From: Methanocella paludicola SANAE
Lineage (GTDB): Archaea; Halobacteriota; Methanocellia; Methanocellales; Methanocellaceae
DNA: 64,000 bases
Assembly (NCBI RefSeq): GCF_000011005.1
Contig: NC_013665.1
Location: forward strand, 310,001-374,000
Direction: 5' to 3'
This document shows, in pieces, positions 18,401 to 26,459 of the stretch. The position numbers and the translations under genes were made by a program. The notes beneath the pieces are model-generated. The model was not told where the DNA came from. It saw nothing but the letters and a program-made list of their open reading frames with translations, and did not search any database. Each line of letters opens with the position of its first letter. The stretch's first letter is position 1.

Positions 18401-19370
18401 TAAGCTGGGTGGCGTTGTTACCGGTGACCGCGTAGTAGCCGGTCCCCGGAAGGATGTCCATGCTGAGCTCGACCTTGCTGGCGGTGTTCGATATGTCGCC
18501 TTCCCGGGTGACCGTGAGGTTGACGCTGCCGCCCTCGTCGACGCTCTCGCTCGTCTCCTTGAACTCGACGACAGGCGTCGAGCCGCTGCTGGTCACCGTC
18601 AGGTTATTCTTGACCGTATTCACAAGCCTGCAGCCGACAGGGTTCGAAAGCTGAAGGGTGACATTATAATCGTTTTCGAAATAGCCGTCAACAGAAGTAC
18701 TGACAGTGATATACTTGACTGTCTCGCCTGCCGCGAAGTTGACTGTCTGCGGCTGCGGGGAAACGGTAAAAGTGCCGCCCCTGGTGGCGTTGCTCATGCA
18801 CGTGTAATCGACGCTGCTCGGCATGTATGTGGCCCCGGACCGGACGACGGCGACGTTGATCGAGCTTCCCTCGTTGACGCTCTCCTGCACGGCCTGGAAC
18901 TGGGTCGTAGGGAGCTTATCGATGTGGAGCGTGTTCCGGTCGGGCCATCCCGGATATGTATATAAAGCACCAGATACTTCCAGTGTGAATTCCTGAGACA
19001 CATCATTAGCGATCGAATTGCTCGCGTGGAACACGACCGGGATCTCATGCCAGTACGTATAAACGGGCGTAAAGACGTACGTCGCGCTTCCGTCGGAATT
19101 GAACGGCACGCCGTTCAACGTCGCCGTATAATTAGTGCCGTAGGTCGCGTTACCTCCAGTGGCCCTCATCTTAATGGTCACCGGCAAACCTCCGATTATC
19201 CAGGCGTCGGGGTTATCATAAATGATAGTGAGCCCGACGGTGCTGCCTTCGCCCACGCTCTCGGAGGTCTGGTTAAAATAGACTAGCGCTGAACCGCTGG
19301 CCTCCGCGGAGATGAGCGCTGGCAGCAGAGCGAGCGCCAGGACGAATAACGCCAGCCTGATCTGGCGCAT
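15429..19370 (-). CDS. Giant surface protein: six Calx-beta and three Ig-like domains, TM, zinc ribbon
   Basis: 1313 residues from ATG 19370, the signal-peptide start (MRQIRLALFVLALALLPAL). Longer readings add 36 charged residues of shadow sequence. Order: six Calx-beta-type repeats (about 25-700, each with ESVxEGxxVxL), a Thr/Pro linker (about 727-748), three Big_1-like Ig domains (about 750-1040), TM (about 1047-1070), two PADGMS/ADSKSS Ig-like units, and one CxxC...CxxC zinc ribbon near 1270-1295. The start overlaps the upstream gene's stop (TGATG), so the two are co-translated. Calx-beta repeats usually bind calcium. The C-terminal module is shared with the genes at 669 and 19370-22561. 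Role unknown; adhesion is plausible. Confidence 0.8.
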   Translation of the reverse strand: MRQIRLALFVLALALLPALISAEASGSALVYFNQTSESVGEGSTVGLTIIYDNPDAWIIGGLPVTIKMRATGGNATYGTNYTATLNGVPFNSDGSATYVFTPVYTYWHEIPVVFHASNSIANDVSQEFTLEVSGALYTYPGWPDRNTLHIDKLPTTQFQAVQESVNEGSSINVAVVRSGATYMPSSVDYTCMSNATRGGTFTVSPQPQTVNFAAGETVKYITVSTSVDGYFENDYNVTLQLSNPVGCRLVNTVKNNLTVTSSGSTPVVEFKETSESVDEGGSVNLTVTREGDISNTASKVELSMDILPGTGYYAVTGNNATQLNNNNYQITFQKGEKEKTITINADSNLAYDDTRVIKFTLEAVNGGKALIGTKGSNDLTINDRTALPEIEFVLSGEAVDEGNAIDITLCRTGATNIRSSVEFSYTVEGHSRDNFSVSPTNMVLFQPGQKTANITVTTRDDVICGNDYRLDFTLTNPVNATIGNSMNALAVSDTTPYPVVSFTAGIASVNEGNTVSLYLTRSGAKNVESRVVFQYDNTLSRNMYVSRFQADPALDSTSKCIITFAPNETGKTVNISVIEDNRTHDAQYAYFRLQPQDNVSIGSLDHVEVEVIDLSERVPEPYDVYFTESGFDANSGGLCEIIIERSAYDRESSIIFYRASGSAASPDDYSTTAGLPYTVHFAVKERFQKITVLVNSSAQGEKSVVFGLQKVSDDAVPGNPQTYTLSIHGLTPTPTPTPEPTPTPTPAPDVEQLYVNANLDTEQIVAGYEGKITITVTDGTRPVSGAKVSIDRTGGQIIMLNSTTDGNGVCYATFKSDNPGQHSLTITATATGYDPGTAMLAASVVNAIPGALTVNAMVKQQPVVIGSEAEVTVSVMDGGIPVPGASIKIETTSGSVTPSSGTTDSDGNMFAMFHSGDPGSYILTVTATASGHPASRVSYAVQVVGADERHLYAAMSVDPKSVSPNSKAEVTVTVTDGVMPVSNAQVSLVATGGTITPESGVTDSDGKFVAQYTAGSEGTYTLGVTAYSEGIGQASYSTFIKVKQGMFDMQILIYFIIAVIIIAIVLIILVTLIEKWREYDLRVVPKVGAIPADGMSRLPVRIEVFNGFGRPKKARSDTYVELESTAGRIESVTIPSGRNFADAVLTSSKEFGPVTIKAKIGDKANASVPVEFKLEGGSLAVTITPGMIIADSKSSASVNVRIRNSKGNYVVPLSDKVIELNTTLGDIVGSIVNMPARANSANATIVSNKEGGIAMVTATMGTLKGTGRVEFRSMSRQLCANCGQPIPGSLPVCPSCGAPAVSADDKKATASMN

Positions 19371-22300
19371 CAATTGAGCCCTCCGACGGGCGGCACTTTT
19401 ACGCGGACGTTCTGCATGGCCCCGCACTTGTGGCAGAACTGGGCCTGCTCGGGAATGACGGTACCGCAGGTCATGCACTGCTTGGTGTCCACGCCGGACG
19501 GCGGGTTCTTGCCGCAGGCCGGGCAGGACTGGGCGTCGAGGGTCATCGGGGAGCCGCAGTTCATGCAGAACCGCTTGGGCAGGCCTCGGAACTCGATCTT
19601 GGCCTCTCCCCTGAGGTTGCCCATGGACGCGGTCACGACCGATATGCCTGTCATGTCGCCCGAAAAGATGGTGGCGTTCGCAGACTGGTCGCCTGCGGGC
19701 ATGTAGACGGAGCTCACGGCGTCACCCAGCGATGTGTTGAACTCGATTACCGTGTCCTCAAGAGGCTTCACGTAGTTGCCCTTTCCGTCCTTCACTTTGA
19801 CCGTGATGGAGGCGGAAGACTTCCCGTCCGCCGGTATCGAGTCCGGGGCCACCGTAACTTCGAGGGAGCCGTTATCTACTACGTATAGGACTTCTGCCGA
19901 TGCTACATCCCGGGCTGACTTCGCGGTGATCGTGACCGTGCCGAACTCTTTGGAGGCGGTTAGGTCAGTGTCGATGTAGTCCCTCCTTGACGGCAGCGTG
20001 ACGCTCTTGATGGTGCCCGAGGTCGCCTCGAGCTCCACTTCCACGTCGCTGCGCATCCTGCTCGGCATGCCGAACCCGTTCACGTACTGCACCCTGACGG
20101 GCACCTTCGTGACGCCGTCCGCCGGTATCCTCGTCTTCTTCGGCACGATGCTGAGCGACTTCCGCAGCCACTTCCGCAGGAACCACACGATGGCGATGAT
20201 AAGGATCGCCAGTATTACGATGATCAAGGCGATCCAGAACACGAAATCGCTAAGCACGAGGCTCTCGGTCGCGTCGACCATGGCGTTGGAGCTCGCCTGC
20301 TCGAACCCGGTGGCCGTGGCCACGACCGCGATGGTGTAGGTGCCGGCGTCGTCCGGTATGAACTTCGCGTTGTACTTGCCGTCCGAGTCTGTCTTGCCGT
20401 ATGCGGGCACGATGCTGCCCCCGGTGCACGTGACGTTGATGCGCGCGTCGCTCAGCGGCTTTACGCCGTCCGTGACCGAAATGGCGACCGTAGCCCCCTC
20501 GTTCACGTCGACGGGCTTCGGGTCGATGGTCATATTAATGTAAAGCTTCTTCGGCGCGGCGCTCGCGGCCTCGATCGCCGTGCTGCTCGTCGCCCTCTCG
20601 TAGCCCGTGGCGTTCACGCTGGCCGTCAAAAAGCCGAAGCCCGGGCTGCCGGGCTTGAACTTCGCCAGGAACTTGCCGTCGGACGTCGTCAGTCCGGAAA
20701 GGGGCGTGACCGCGCCGAACGTGCTCGTCAGGTCCACCCGCGCGCCGTTGACGGGCTGCGTGCCGTTCATGACGGTGACGGTGATGACCGACTCGTTGCC
20801 GATGACGACCGGCTGGGGCGATACCGTTACGTTCATGGTCAGCACGTTCACGGCTGCCGGGGCCACGGTTATTATCGTGTTGGCCGTCGCGGTCCCGTAG
20901 TCTGACTTGTTGGCCGTGACGGTGAGCACGAACGAGCCCGAGGCGTTTGACGTGAACTTCGCATAGCATGTGCCGTCCGAGGCCGTCGTGGGTAACAGCC
21001 TTGTGACCTTGCCGCCCGTGCTGATGAAGCTGACCGTGGCATCGCTTACCGGGGCGCCATTATCCGTGACCTTGACCGCGATGGACGCCTCGGAGCCCGA
21101 GGTCAGCTCTTTAGGCTCGGCGGTTACATTAAGGGACAGCATTTTTGCGCCGGCCGGATTGACCACGATCACGGCGCTCGAGGACTGGTCCAGGTACCCT
21201 GACGTGTTCGCGCTTATCGTCAGGTCGAACCTGCCGGAGGACGACGACGTGAAGTTCGTCAGGAAGACGCCGTCCGAAGTGGTGGTGCCGCTGGAGCTCC
21301 TTACTGTCCCGCCGGTGCTTATGACGCGTACGAAAGAGTTCTTCAGGGGCGTGGTGCCGTTCATCACCGTGACCTTTACCTGCGCATCGGAGCCAGCTAT
21401 GATCGGGTTAGGGTCCACGGTCACGTTCACCGTCGTCACGGGAAGCGGCGTGGGCGACGGCGATGGCACAGGCACGGGCACGTCGACGGTCTGCACCACG
21501 ATGCCGGAGGGCATGCTCCCCACCTTGATCCTGCCTATCTCTACCTGCCTCGACAGGTCTACGACCGATATGGAGCTATCCGAGTCGCACACATATAGCG
21601 TATTGTTATCGAAAGCCATTTCTTTGGGGCCATAGCTGACGGGTATCGTGACGCTTATGCGGGACAGCGTCGCGTCTGCGATAGCGATAGAATTGGGAGC
21701 GCATGAAAGGTACACGCCGGTGCTCGTGTTGTCCGGCAGGAGCCGATTCACCTCGCCGGCGACGCCGCTGGTGGATATCGTGTGGCCGGTGACATATATT
21801 ATTCCCGACCCCGCCAGGCCTATGAGCAGGTCGGTGTTGAACATCGAAACGTTATTCTTATGGGCCACGTACACGAACTGGCCGTTGGCAGAGAAGGCGA
21901 CGTCTGTCGTGTTGAATACCTCATAATCGCCGCCTCCGTTGTGATGGAATATATTCACTGACCCGATCTCGCTGTACGTGTTGAGGTTATAGATGACCAG
22001 CTCGTTATCGTAATAATGCGTTATGAACAGGTACGGGGTGCCGCCGAAATATGTTACCGCGATCGCGCGGACGCCGCCGCTGCCCTGGTTATATTTCTCC
22101 GATTCGATGGTTTTGCTCACCAGCCCCGTGTTCATGTTGATGACGAAGATGACACAGTCGTCGGGGTTACCGGTAAGATTGGCGGCCACGTAGGCGTAGT
22201 TCCTCTGCGGATCCGCAACGATCCTGAAAGGATGATAATCCGGGATAGTTTCCTCAAGGTCGATCGTTCTTACCACGGTGCCGCCGGCGAGATCTACCAC

Positions 22301-22561
22301 AGATATATCGTTGTCCCCGTAGTTCAGCACGTATGCGTACTTGCCGCTGGAATCGACGGCCAGGTCCTTCGGCTGACTGCCGACGATGGTCTTCGTGGAC
22401 TGGTTTACCATGTACGGATCGACAGTCCAGACCTCGCCGTTGTTCTCACAGGTGACGAATACCTTTTTTACGAGCTCTGCCTGTACCGGAGTACATGCAA
22501 GTAACAAAAATACAGCGATTATTATAGATAAGATACAGGCAACTAACGCTTTTCGAACCAT
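19370..22561 (-). CDS. Surface protein with beta-propeller, four Ig-like domains, TM and zinc ribbons
   Basis: 1063 residues. Order: signal peptide (1-28); YVTN-type beta-propeller (about 30-355; repeats such as KYAYVLNYGDNDISVVDL); Pro/Ser linker (about 357-373); four Big_1-like Ig domains (about 374-760); TM (about 769-797); two PADG-containing Ig-like units; and two zinc ribbons (about 987-1045). The propeller type is common in archaeal surface layers. The C-terminal module matches the other two family members, suggesting that a common intracellular partner reads it. First gene of a two-gene operon with the Calx-beta protein. Confidence 0.8.
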   Translation of the reverse strand: MVRKALVACILSIIIAVFLLLACTPVQAELVKKVFVTCENNGEVWTVDPYMVNQSTKTIVGSQPKDLAVDSSGKYAYVLNYGDNDISVVDLAGGTVVRTIDLEETIPDYHPFRIVADPQRNYAYVAANLTGNPDDCVIFVINMNTGLVSKTIESEKYNQGSGGVRAIAVTYFGGTPYLFITHYYDNELVIYNLNTYSEIGSVNIFHHNGGGDYEVFNTTDVAFSANGQFVYVAHKNNVSMFNTDLLIGLAGSGIIYVTGHTISTSGVAGEVNRLLPDNTSTGVYLSCAPNSIAIADATLSRISVTIPVSYGPKEMAFDNNTLYVCDSDSSISVVDLSRQVEIGRIKVGSMPSGIVVQTVDVPVPVPSPSPTPLPVTTVNVTVDPNPIIAGSDAQVKVTVMNGTTPLKNSFVRVISTGGTVRSSSGTTTSDGVFLTNFTSSSSGRFDLTISANTSGYLDQSSSAVIVVNPAGAKMLSLNVTAEPKELTSGSEASIAVKVTDNGAPVSDATVSFISTGGKVTRLLPTTASDGTCYAKFTSNASGSFVLTVTANKSDYGTATANTIITVAPAAVNVLTMNVTVSPQPVVIGNESVITVTVMNGTQPVNGARVDLTSTFGAVTPLSGLTTSDGKFLAKFKPGSPGFGFLTASVNATGYERATSSTAIEAASAAPKKLYINMTIDPKPVDVNEGATVAISVTDGVKPLSDARINVTCTGGSIVPAYGKTDSDGKYNAKFIPDDAGTYTIAVVATATGFEQASSNAMVDATESLVLSDFVFWIALIIVILAILIIAIVWFLRKWLRKSLSIVPKKTRIPADGVTKVPVRVQYVNGFGMPSRMRSDVEVELEATSGTIKSVTLPSRRDYIDTDLTASKEFGTVTITAKSARDVASAEVLYVVDNGSLEVTVAPDSIPADGKSSASITVKVKDGKGNYVKPLEDTVIEFNTSLGDAVSSVYMPAGDQSANATIFSGDMTGISVVTASMGNLRGEAKIEFRGLPKRFCMNCGSPMTLDAQSCPACGKNPPSGVDTKQCMTCGTVIPEQAQFCHKCGAMQNVRVKVPPVGGLN

Positions 22562-22741
22562 TTTTATGCCCCCGACTCTACACCAACCACTTGATAATTT
22601 ATCTATACAAGGGCCTAGTAAAAATATGTTACTGTTAGTTCAGTTTGCCTTTAACGTATGTGGAAGAATATTTTTGAGATAACCCCTGGCAGGGGAAATT
22701 TTTACTGAGAAAAAATAATATTCGAGAATTAAAAATGCCCA

Positions 22742-23719
22742 TTAGATGTTGACGTCGGTGCCGATGTGCTCCTTAAGGGCGCGCTCGTAGACGAGGTGGG
22801 CCACGGCCATGTCCTGGATGCTCAGGCCCGTGGAGTCGAAGACGGTGATCTCCCTGTCGCTCGTTCTGCCGGGCATCATGCCCACGATCACTTCGCCTAT
22901 AGTGCCGGCCAGTTTATCTTTATTCAGGAGGCCCTGGCTCCAGGGGACGTTGATCTCGCCACTATGGGAGGCCTGCTCGACGGAATCGACGAAGACCCTG
23001 GCCTTGACGGTCAGCATGGACTCGAGCTCCTGCTTGCCCGGGGCGTCCGCCCCGATGGCGTTGATGTGCGTGCCGGGCTTCACCCAGTCGGCGATGAGCA
23101 CCGGCCTGCGGGCGGGCGTAATGGTAGCGATAATGTCAGAGTCCGCCGCCTCCTGGGCTGTCATTACCGCCTGCGCATCGTACCCCATCTCCGCCCTGAT
23201 GCGCCCCGCTAACGCCTCGGCGTGCTCGGGGTGGCGGCTGTAGACCTTGACGAGCTTGATCTGCCGCCCGAACACCACGTTGTAGGCGAGCATCTGCGTA
23301 TAGGCCTGGTGGCCGCTCCCAATGAGGCCGACCACCGAAGAGTCCTTGCGGGCGAGGTACTTCGCCGCAACTCCTCCAGCAGCGCCGGTGCGCTCGTCAG
23401 TGAGCGTGGAGCCGTTCATCACGCAAATGAGCCTGCCTGTCTCAGGATCGTTCAGGAGTATGGTCGCCATGACCGTTGGGAGGCCTTTTGAAGGGTTATC
23501 GGGGTGCACGTTGACCCATTTTACACCTGCCGTGCCTATGGACGGCACGTAGGATGGCATGGCGCGAAAGTCCCCGTAGCCCTTTATGTCGAGGTATATC
23601 TTACTGGGCATCTCCACTCTGCCTTCGGCGTACTCCGCGAAAACGTTCTCCACCGCGGGGACGATATCGTTCATCGTGACTAGCCGTTTTATGTCCGTAT
23701 CCGACAATAGCCTGACCAT
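22742..23719 (-). CDS. ala: Alanine dehydrogenase / ornithine cyclodeaminase family enzyme
   Basis: 325 residues, full length for the mu-crystallin/ornithine cyclodeaminase superfamily. The Rossmann motif GSGHQAY (about 135-141) binds NAD(P), and the substrate side has KWVNVHPDNP and NGSTLTDERTGAAG. Archaeal members of this form include alanine dehydrogenase (alanine + NAD to pyruvate + ammonia + NADH) and ornithine cyclodeaminase; the motifs do not separate them with certainty. It lies downstream of the rubrerythrin gene on the same strand, with its own TATA-like element. Confidence 0.75.
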   Translation of the reverse strand: MVRLLSDTDIKRLVTMNDIVPAVENVFAEYAEGRVEMPSKIYLDIKGYGDFRAMPSYVPSIGTAGVKWVNVHPDNPSKGLPTVMATILLNDPETGRLICVMNGSTLTDERTGAAGGVAAKYLARKDSSVVGLIGSGHQAYTQMLAYNVVFGRQIKLVKVYSRHPEHAEALAGRIRAEMGYDAQAVMTAQEAADSDIIATITPARRPVLIADWVKPGTHINAIGADAPGKQELESMLTVKARVFVDSVEQASHSGEINVPWSQGLLNKDKLAGTIGEVIVGMMPGRTSDREITVFDSTGLSIQDMAVAHLVYERALKEHIGTDVNI

Positions 23720-23743
23720 TAAATTTCTCCGTAATTATACAAT

Positions 23744-23796
23744 AAAAAAAGAAGGGGCAATGGGTAGATTAAGCTTTCCAAAAAAGGTGAAAGCTT
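23744..23796 (-). terminator. Hairpin and T-run between rubrerythrin and the ala-like gene
   Basis: AAGCTTTC (23771-23778) and GAAAGCTT (23789-23796) form a perfect 8-base stem with a 10-base loop. Reading the minus strand, a run of seven T (23750-23744) follows about 20 bases later. This could end the rubrerythrin transcript; the gap between stem and T-run is longer than in bacterial terminators. Confidence 0.4.
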
Positions 23797-23819
23797 CGCT
23801 TTCCAGTGCCCATCGGGCT

Positions 23820-24404
23820 TTAATAAACCTCGTTCAACAGCTCGTAGTATGACTTCTCATGATCGCACGACGGGCACTTCGCCGGGGGCTCCCTGCCGAA
23901 GTGCACGTATCCGCACTTCCTGCATACCCAGGCTACTTCCTGCGGCTTCTTGAAAAACGTGCCCGCCTCTACTTCCTTGAGTATTCTGGCGTACCGGCCG
24001 CCGTGGTGCTCTTCCGCATTCGCGATCGACAGTAAGCGCCCGGCAATGTCCTTGTAGCCCTCGGCTTTGGCGACGCGGGCGAACTCCGGGTACATGGTCG
24101 TGTACTCGTACGTTTCGCCGGCTATGGCGGCCTTCAGGTTCTCCACGGTGGTGCCCCATACGGTGGGCGCGGCCGCCTCGACGTGGATCTCGCCGTAATC
24201 GTCAGTCGACTTCGCCTTCAGCTGGTTGATCATCTTCATCAGCCACTCGGCGTGCTCGTTCTCGTTGTCCGCCGTGAGCTGGAAGATCGCGGCGATCTGC
24301 TCGTACCCTTCCTCGCGGGCGGTGCTCGCGTAGAACGTGTAGCGGTTCCTTGCCATGCTTTCGCCGATAAAGGCTTTCGTCAGGTTCTCAATGGTCTGCG
24401 TCAT
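23820..24404 (-). CDS. rbr: Rubrerythrin
   Basis: 194 residues. The N-terminal 140 residues form the four-helix ferritin-like di-iron domain, with ligand motifs GESMARNRY, ENEHAEW, GETYEYTTMYPEF and AEEHHGGRY. The C-terminal 35 residues are a rubredoxin-like FeS4 centre (CRKCGY ... CPSCDH). It reduces hydrogen peroxide using electrons from rubredoxin and protects anaerobes from oxidative stress. A TATA-like AT-rich element lies at about 24421-24434, close to the start. The redox regulator MsvR is divergently encoded next to it. Confidence 0.92.
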   Translation of the reverse strand: MTQTIENLTKAFIGESMARNRYTFYASTAREEGYEQIAAIFQLTADNENEHAEWLMKMINQLKAKSTDDYGEIHVEAAAPTVWGTTVENLKAAIAGETYEYTTMYPEFARVAKAEGYKDIAGRLLSIANAEEHHGGRYARILKEVEAGTFFKKPQEVAWVCRKCGYVHFGREPPAKCPSCDHEKSYYELLNEVY

Positions 24405-24575
24405 GTTCGGTTCCTGTCACATTTATATTTTTATTACAAGTTTAATATCCTTCTCATTTCGAGAGGAGGAGCCGCATTCTGCGGCCCCTGTTGCTTCATG
24501 CAGCTTCGCAGCTCATGATCGTTAATCAGGTGGTATACATGCCTGCTACTTCCGCGCGGAGCACTCCATCTCCAA

Positions 24576-24599
24576 ATGTTCGATAGTAAACGAACATTC
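24576..24599. promoter_or_regulatory. MsvR-type operator (TTCG-N8-CGAA palindrome)
   Basis: AATGTTCG (24576-24583) and CGAACATT (24592-24599) are perfect 8-base arms with an 8-base spacer. A further CGAAC half-site is at 24609-24613, just after a TATA-like TTATATA (24602-24608). The spacing TTCG-N8-CGAA equals that of the MsvR binding box I recall from Methanothermobacter and Methanosarcina. It overlaps the place where TFB would bind, which fits autoregulation by promoter occlusion. Confidence 0.65.
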
Positions 24600-24601
24600 T
24601 G

Positions 24602-24608
24602 TTATATA
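24602..24608 (+). promoter_or_regulatory. TATA box of msvR
   Basis: TTATATA about 35 bases before the ATG at 24643, immediately after the palindromic operator. It predicts a short 5' leader. Confidence 0.55.
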
Positions 24609-24642
24609 CGAACAATAACTATTTGTAGTTTATGGTCATAGT

Positions 24643-25407
24643 ATGGAAGAGATGAAGCAAAAAAAGGGCCGCGATGAGCGGGCGGCGGAGCTCTTTGCCA
24701 CCGAGGGCGGAATACGGGCTGTCGACAGCCCCGTCCGCATGAGCATCCTCTCCATGCTCCTGGAGAAAGAGATGAGATTCGACGAGATCGTCGAGGCCTC
24801 GGGCAGGGCTAAATCGACCATATCCGTACACCTGAAGAGCCTTGCCGACGACGGCATCGTATCATCGCGCGCCGACCCCGCAGACGCCCGTAAAAAGATC
24901 TTTTTCATCGATTCCAGCTACCTAGGCGGCCTGTCCCGGCGGAAAAAGCTGAAAAAGGACATGACGGAGTACATATCTAAATATGCCATGTCGTCCGGCG
25001 ACCCGTTCGCTTTCTTCCGGCTCATGTTCCGCACCATACGCGTGGCCCTCCTCGACGAGGGCATCGACCTGGACCCCGTACTCCACGAGGCCGGCGCCAG
25101 CGTTGGCGAGGCGCTCTACCCTCGTGTCGCCGACCCGGACCTGGGCCGGCTGCTGGCAAACCTGGCGAAATTCTGGGAGGCGCAGAAGCTGGGACGCCTG
25201 GATGTCAGGAGCGTGGAACCCCTCGATATCGTCATCTGCGACTGCTTCGAATGCCAGGACCTGCCGTATCTCGGGAGGCCGGCGTGCGCCTTCGACTCGG
25301 GCATCTTCGAGACCATCTTCACTAAATACTATAACAGCCCGGCGAAGGTAAAGGAGACGAAGTGCTACGCCATGGGCGACGGGCGGTGTGAGTTCATCAT
25401 TGAATAA
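24643..25407 (+). CDS. msvR: MsvR-type redox-responsive transcriptional regulator (HTH plus V4R)
   Basis: 254 residues. An ArsR-like winged helix-turn-helix covers about residues 20-95 (RMSILSMLLEKEMRFDEIVEASGRAKSTISVHLKSL region). A V4R domain follows (about 115-254), with cysteine clusters CDCFEC near 202-207 and KCYAMGDGRCEF at the C-terminus, typical of the methanogen-specific MsvR family, in which cysteine oxidation changes DNA binding. A matching palindromic operator sits in its promoter and rubrerythrin is divergent, so control of itself and possibly rbr is likely. Other HTH-V4R regulators exist, but the operator supports MsvR. Confidence 0.78.
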   Translation: MEEMKQKKGRDERAAELFATEGGIRAVDSPVRMSILSMLLEKEMRFDEIVEASGRAKSTISVHLKSLADDGIVSSRADPADARKKIFFIDSSYLGGLSRRKKLKKDMTEYISKYAMSSGDPFAFFRLMFRTIRVALLDEGIDLDPVLHEAGASVGEALYPRVADPDLGRLLANLAKFWEAQKLGRLDVRSVEPLDIVICDCFECQDLPYLGRPACAFDSGIFETIFTKYYNSPAKVKETKCYAMGDGRCEFIIE

Positions 25408-25423
25408 AAAATGATCGAAAAAA

Positions 25424-26371
25424 TTATTTTGAGGTCGGGATCTCGGCCAGCCTCACCTTAACGTCTCCCTGGAGATTTCCTCTCTTCACGGACAGCGTGA
25501 TCACGTCGCCGATCTTCTTCTTCCGGACGTACCCGGCCAGCTCCGTCATGTCCTTGATGGGCTTGCCGTCCACCTTCGTGATGACGTCCCCCGAGGTGAT
25601 GCCTTCCGCCCATGCGGGGCTGTTCTCGAAGCTCCTCGTGATGAGCACGCCCTCCTCGGCGCTTAGATTATAATATGCGGCGATGTCCTTGTTCAGGCCG
25701 ATGCCCAGGATGCCGAGCCAGGGCCGGATGACCTTGCCGTGCTCGATCAGCTCTTTTGCGATGGCCATGGCATTGTTTATGGGTATGGAGAAGCCGATGC
25801 CCTGGGCGAACGGGATGTTCGCGGAGTTCATGCCTATGACCTCTCCCTTGCTATTCAACAAAGGCCCTCCGCTGTTGCCCGGGTTGATGTGGGCGTCAGT
25901 TTGAAATAAATTCTCGAAGACGCCCTTGTCCGCCTGGATGGTCCGGTTGAGGGCGCTGATGACGCCCACGGTAACGGTCGGGCCGCGAAGCATGAACCCG
26001 AACGGGTTCCCGATGGCGATCGCCGTGTTTCCGACCTTGACGCCGTCGGAGTTGCCCAGCCTCGCCACGGGCAGCTTTTTATTGCTGTCCACCTTCACGA
26101 CCGCCACATCAGACATGGGGTCGTTGCCCATGAGCGTGCCGTCGAGCTGGGTGCCGTCGAACATGCTGACGACCATGCCGTTCGCGTTCTCCACGATGTG
26201 GTTGTTCGTGAGGATGTAGCCCGCGCTGTCCACGACGATGCCCGAGCCCATTCCCTGTACGGGGGCGGCGTTCATGTAGGCGTCCTGCACCATGCTCACG
26301 CTGATGTTGACGACCCACGGGCTGGCGTTTTCGATGATCCTGACAAGCTCTTCTTCATCCACGGGTATCAT
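25424..26371 (-). CDS. HtrA/DegP-like serine protease with one PDZ domain, cytoplasmic
   Basis: 315 residues from ATG 26371, chosen because GGAGGG lies 6 bases upstream. An ATG at 26407 would add 12 residues. Trypsin-like fold with catalytic His58 (TNNHIV), Asp88 (SDVAVVKV) and Ser167 (PGNSGGP), then a single PDZ domain (about 215-315; GVLITRSFENSPAWAEGI). There is no signal peptide or TM segment, so it should act in the cytosol, unlike most HtrA proteases. Expected role: degradation or chaperoning of damaged proteins under stress. It converges with msvR. Confidence 0.87.
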   Translation of the reverse strand: MIPVDEEELVRIIENASPWVVNISVSMVQDAYMNAAPVQGMGSGIVVDSAGYILTNNHIVENANGMVVSMFDGTQLDGTLMGNDPMSDVAVVKVDSNKKLPVARLGNSDGVKVGNTAIAIGNPFGFMLRGPTVTVGVISALNRTIQADKGVFENLFQTDAHINPGNSGGPLLNSKGEVIGMNSANIPFAQGIGFSIPINNAMAIAKELIEHGKVIRPWLGILGIGLNKDIAAYYNLSAEEGVLITRSFENSPAWAEGITSGDVITKVDGKPIKDMTELAGYVRKKKIGDVITLSVKRGNLQGDVKVRLAEIPTSK

Positions 26372-26459
26372 GACAGGCCCTCCGGCCATACAATGAAGAT
26401 ACGGCATTAACTCATTTATGCCTTTCTAAAAGAGAAAAAAATAGGGGGCCTCTCCATGC

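Noticed and set aside
19371-19478. 36-residue N-terminal extension of the Calx-beta surface protein
   Set aside because: Lies inside the upstream gene, is charged and precedes an evident signal peptide; the TGATG overlap gives the natural start at 19370.
24471-24485. GCCGC-ATTCT-GCGGC hairpin between rbr and msvR
   Set aside because: Perfect 5-base stem but not placed after a gene end on either strand and no T-run; function not supportable.
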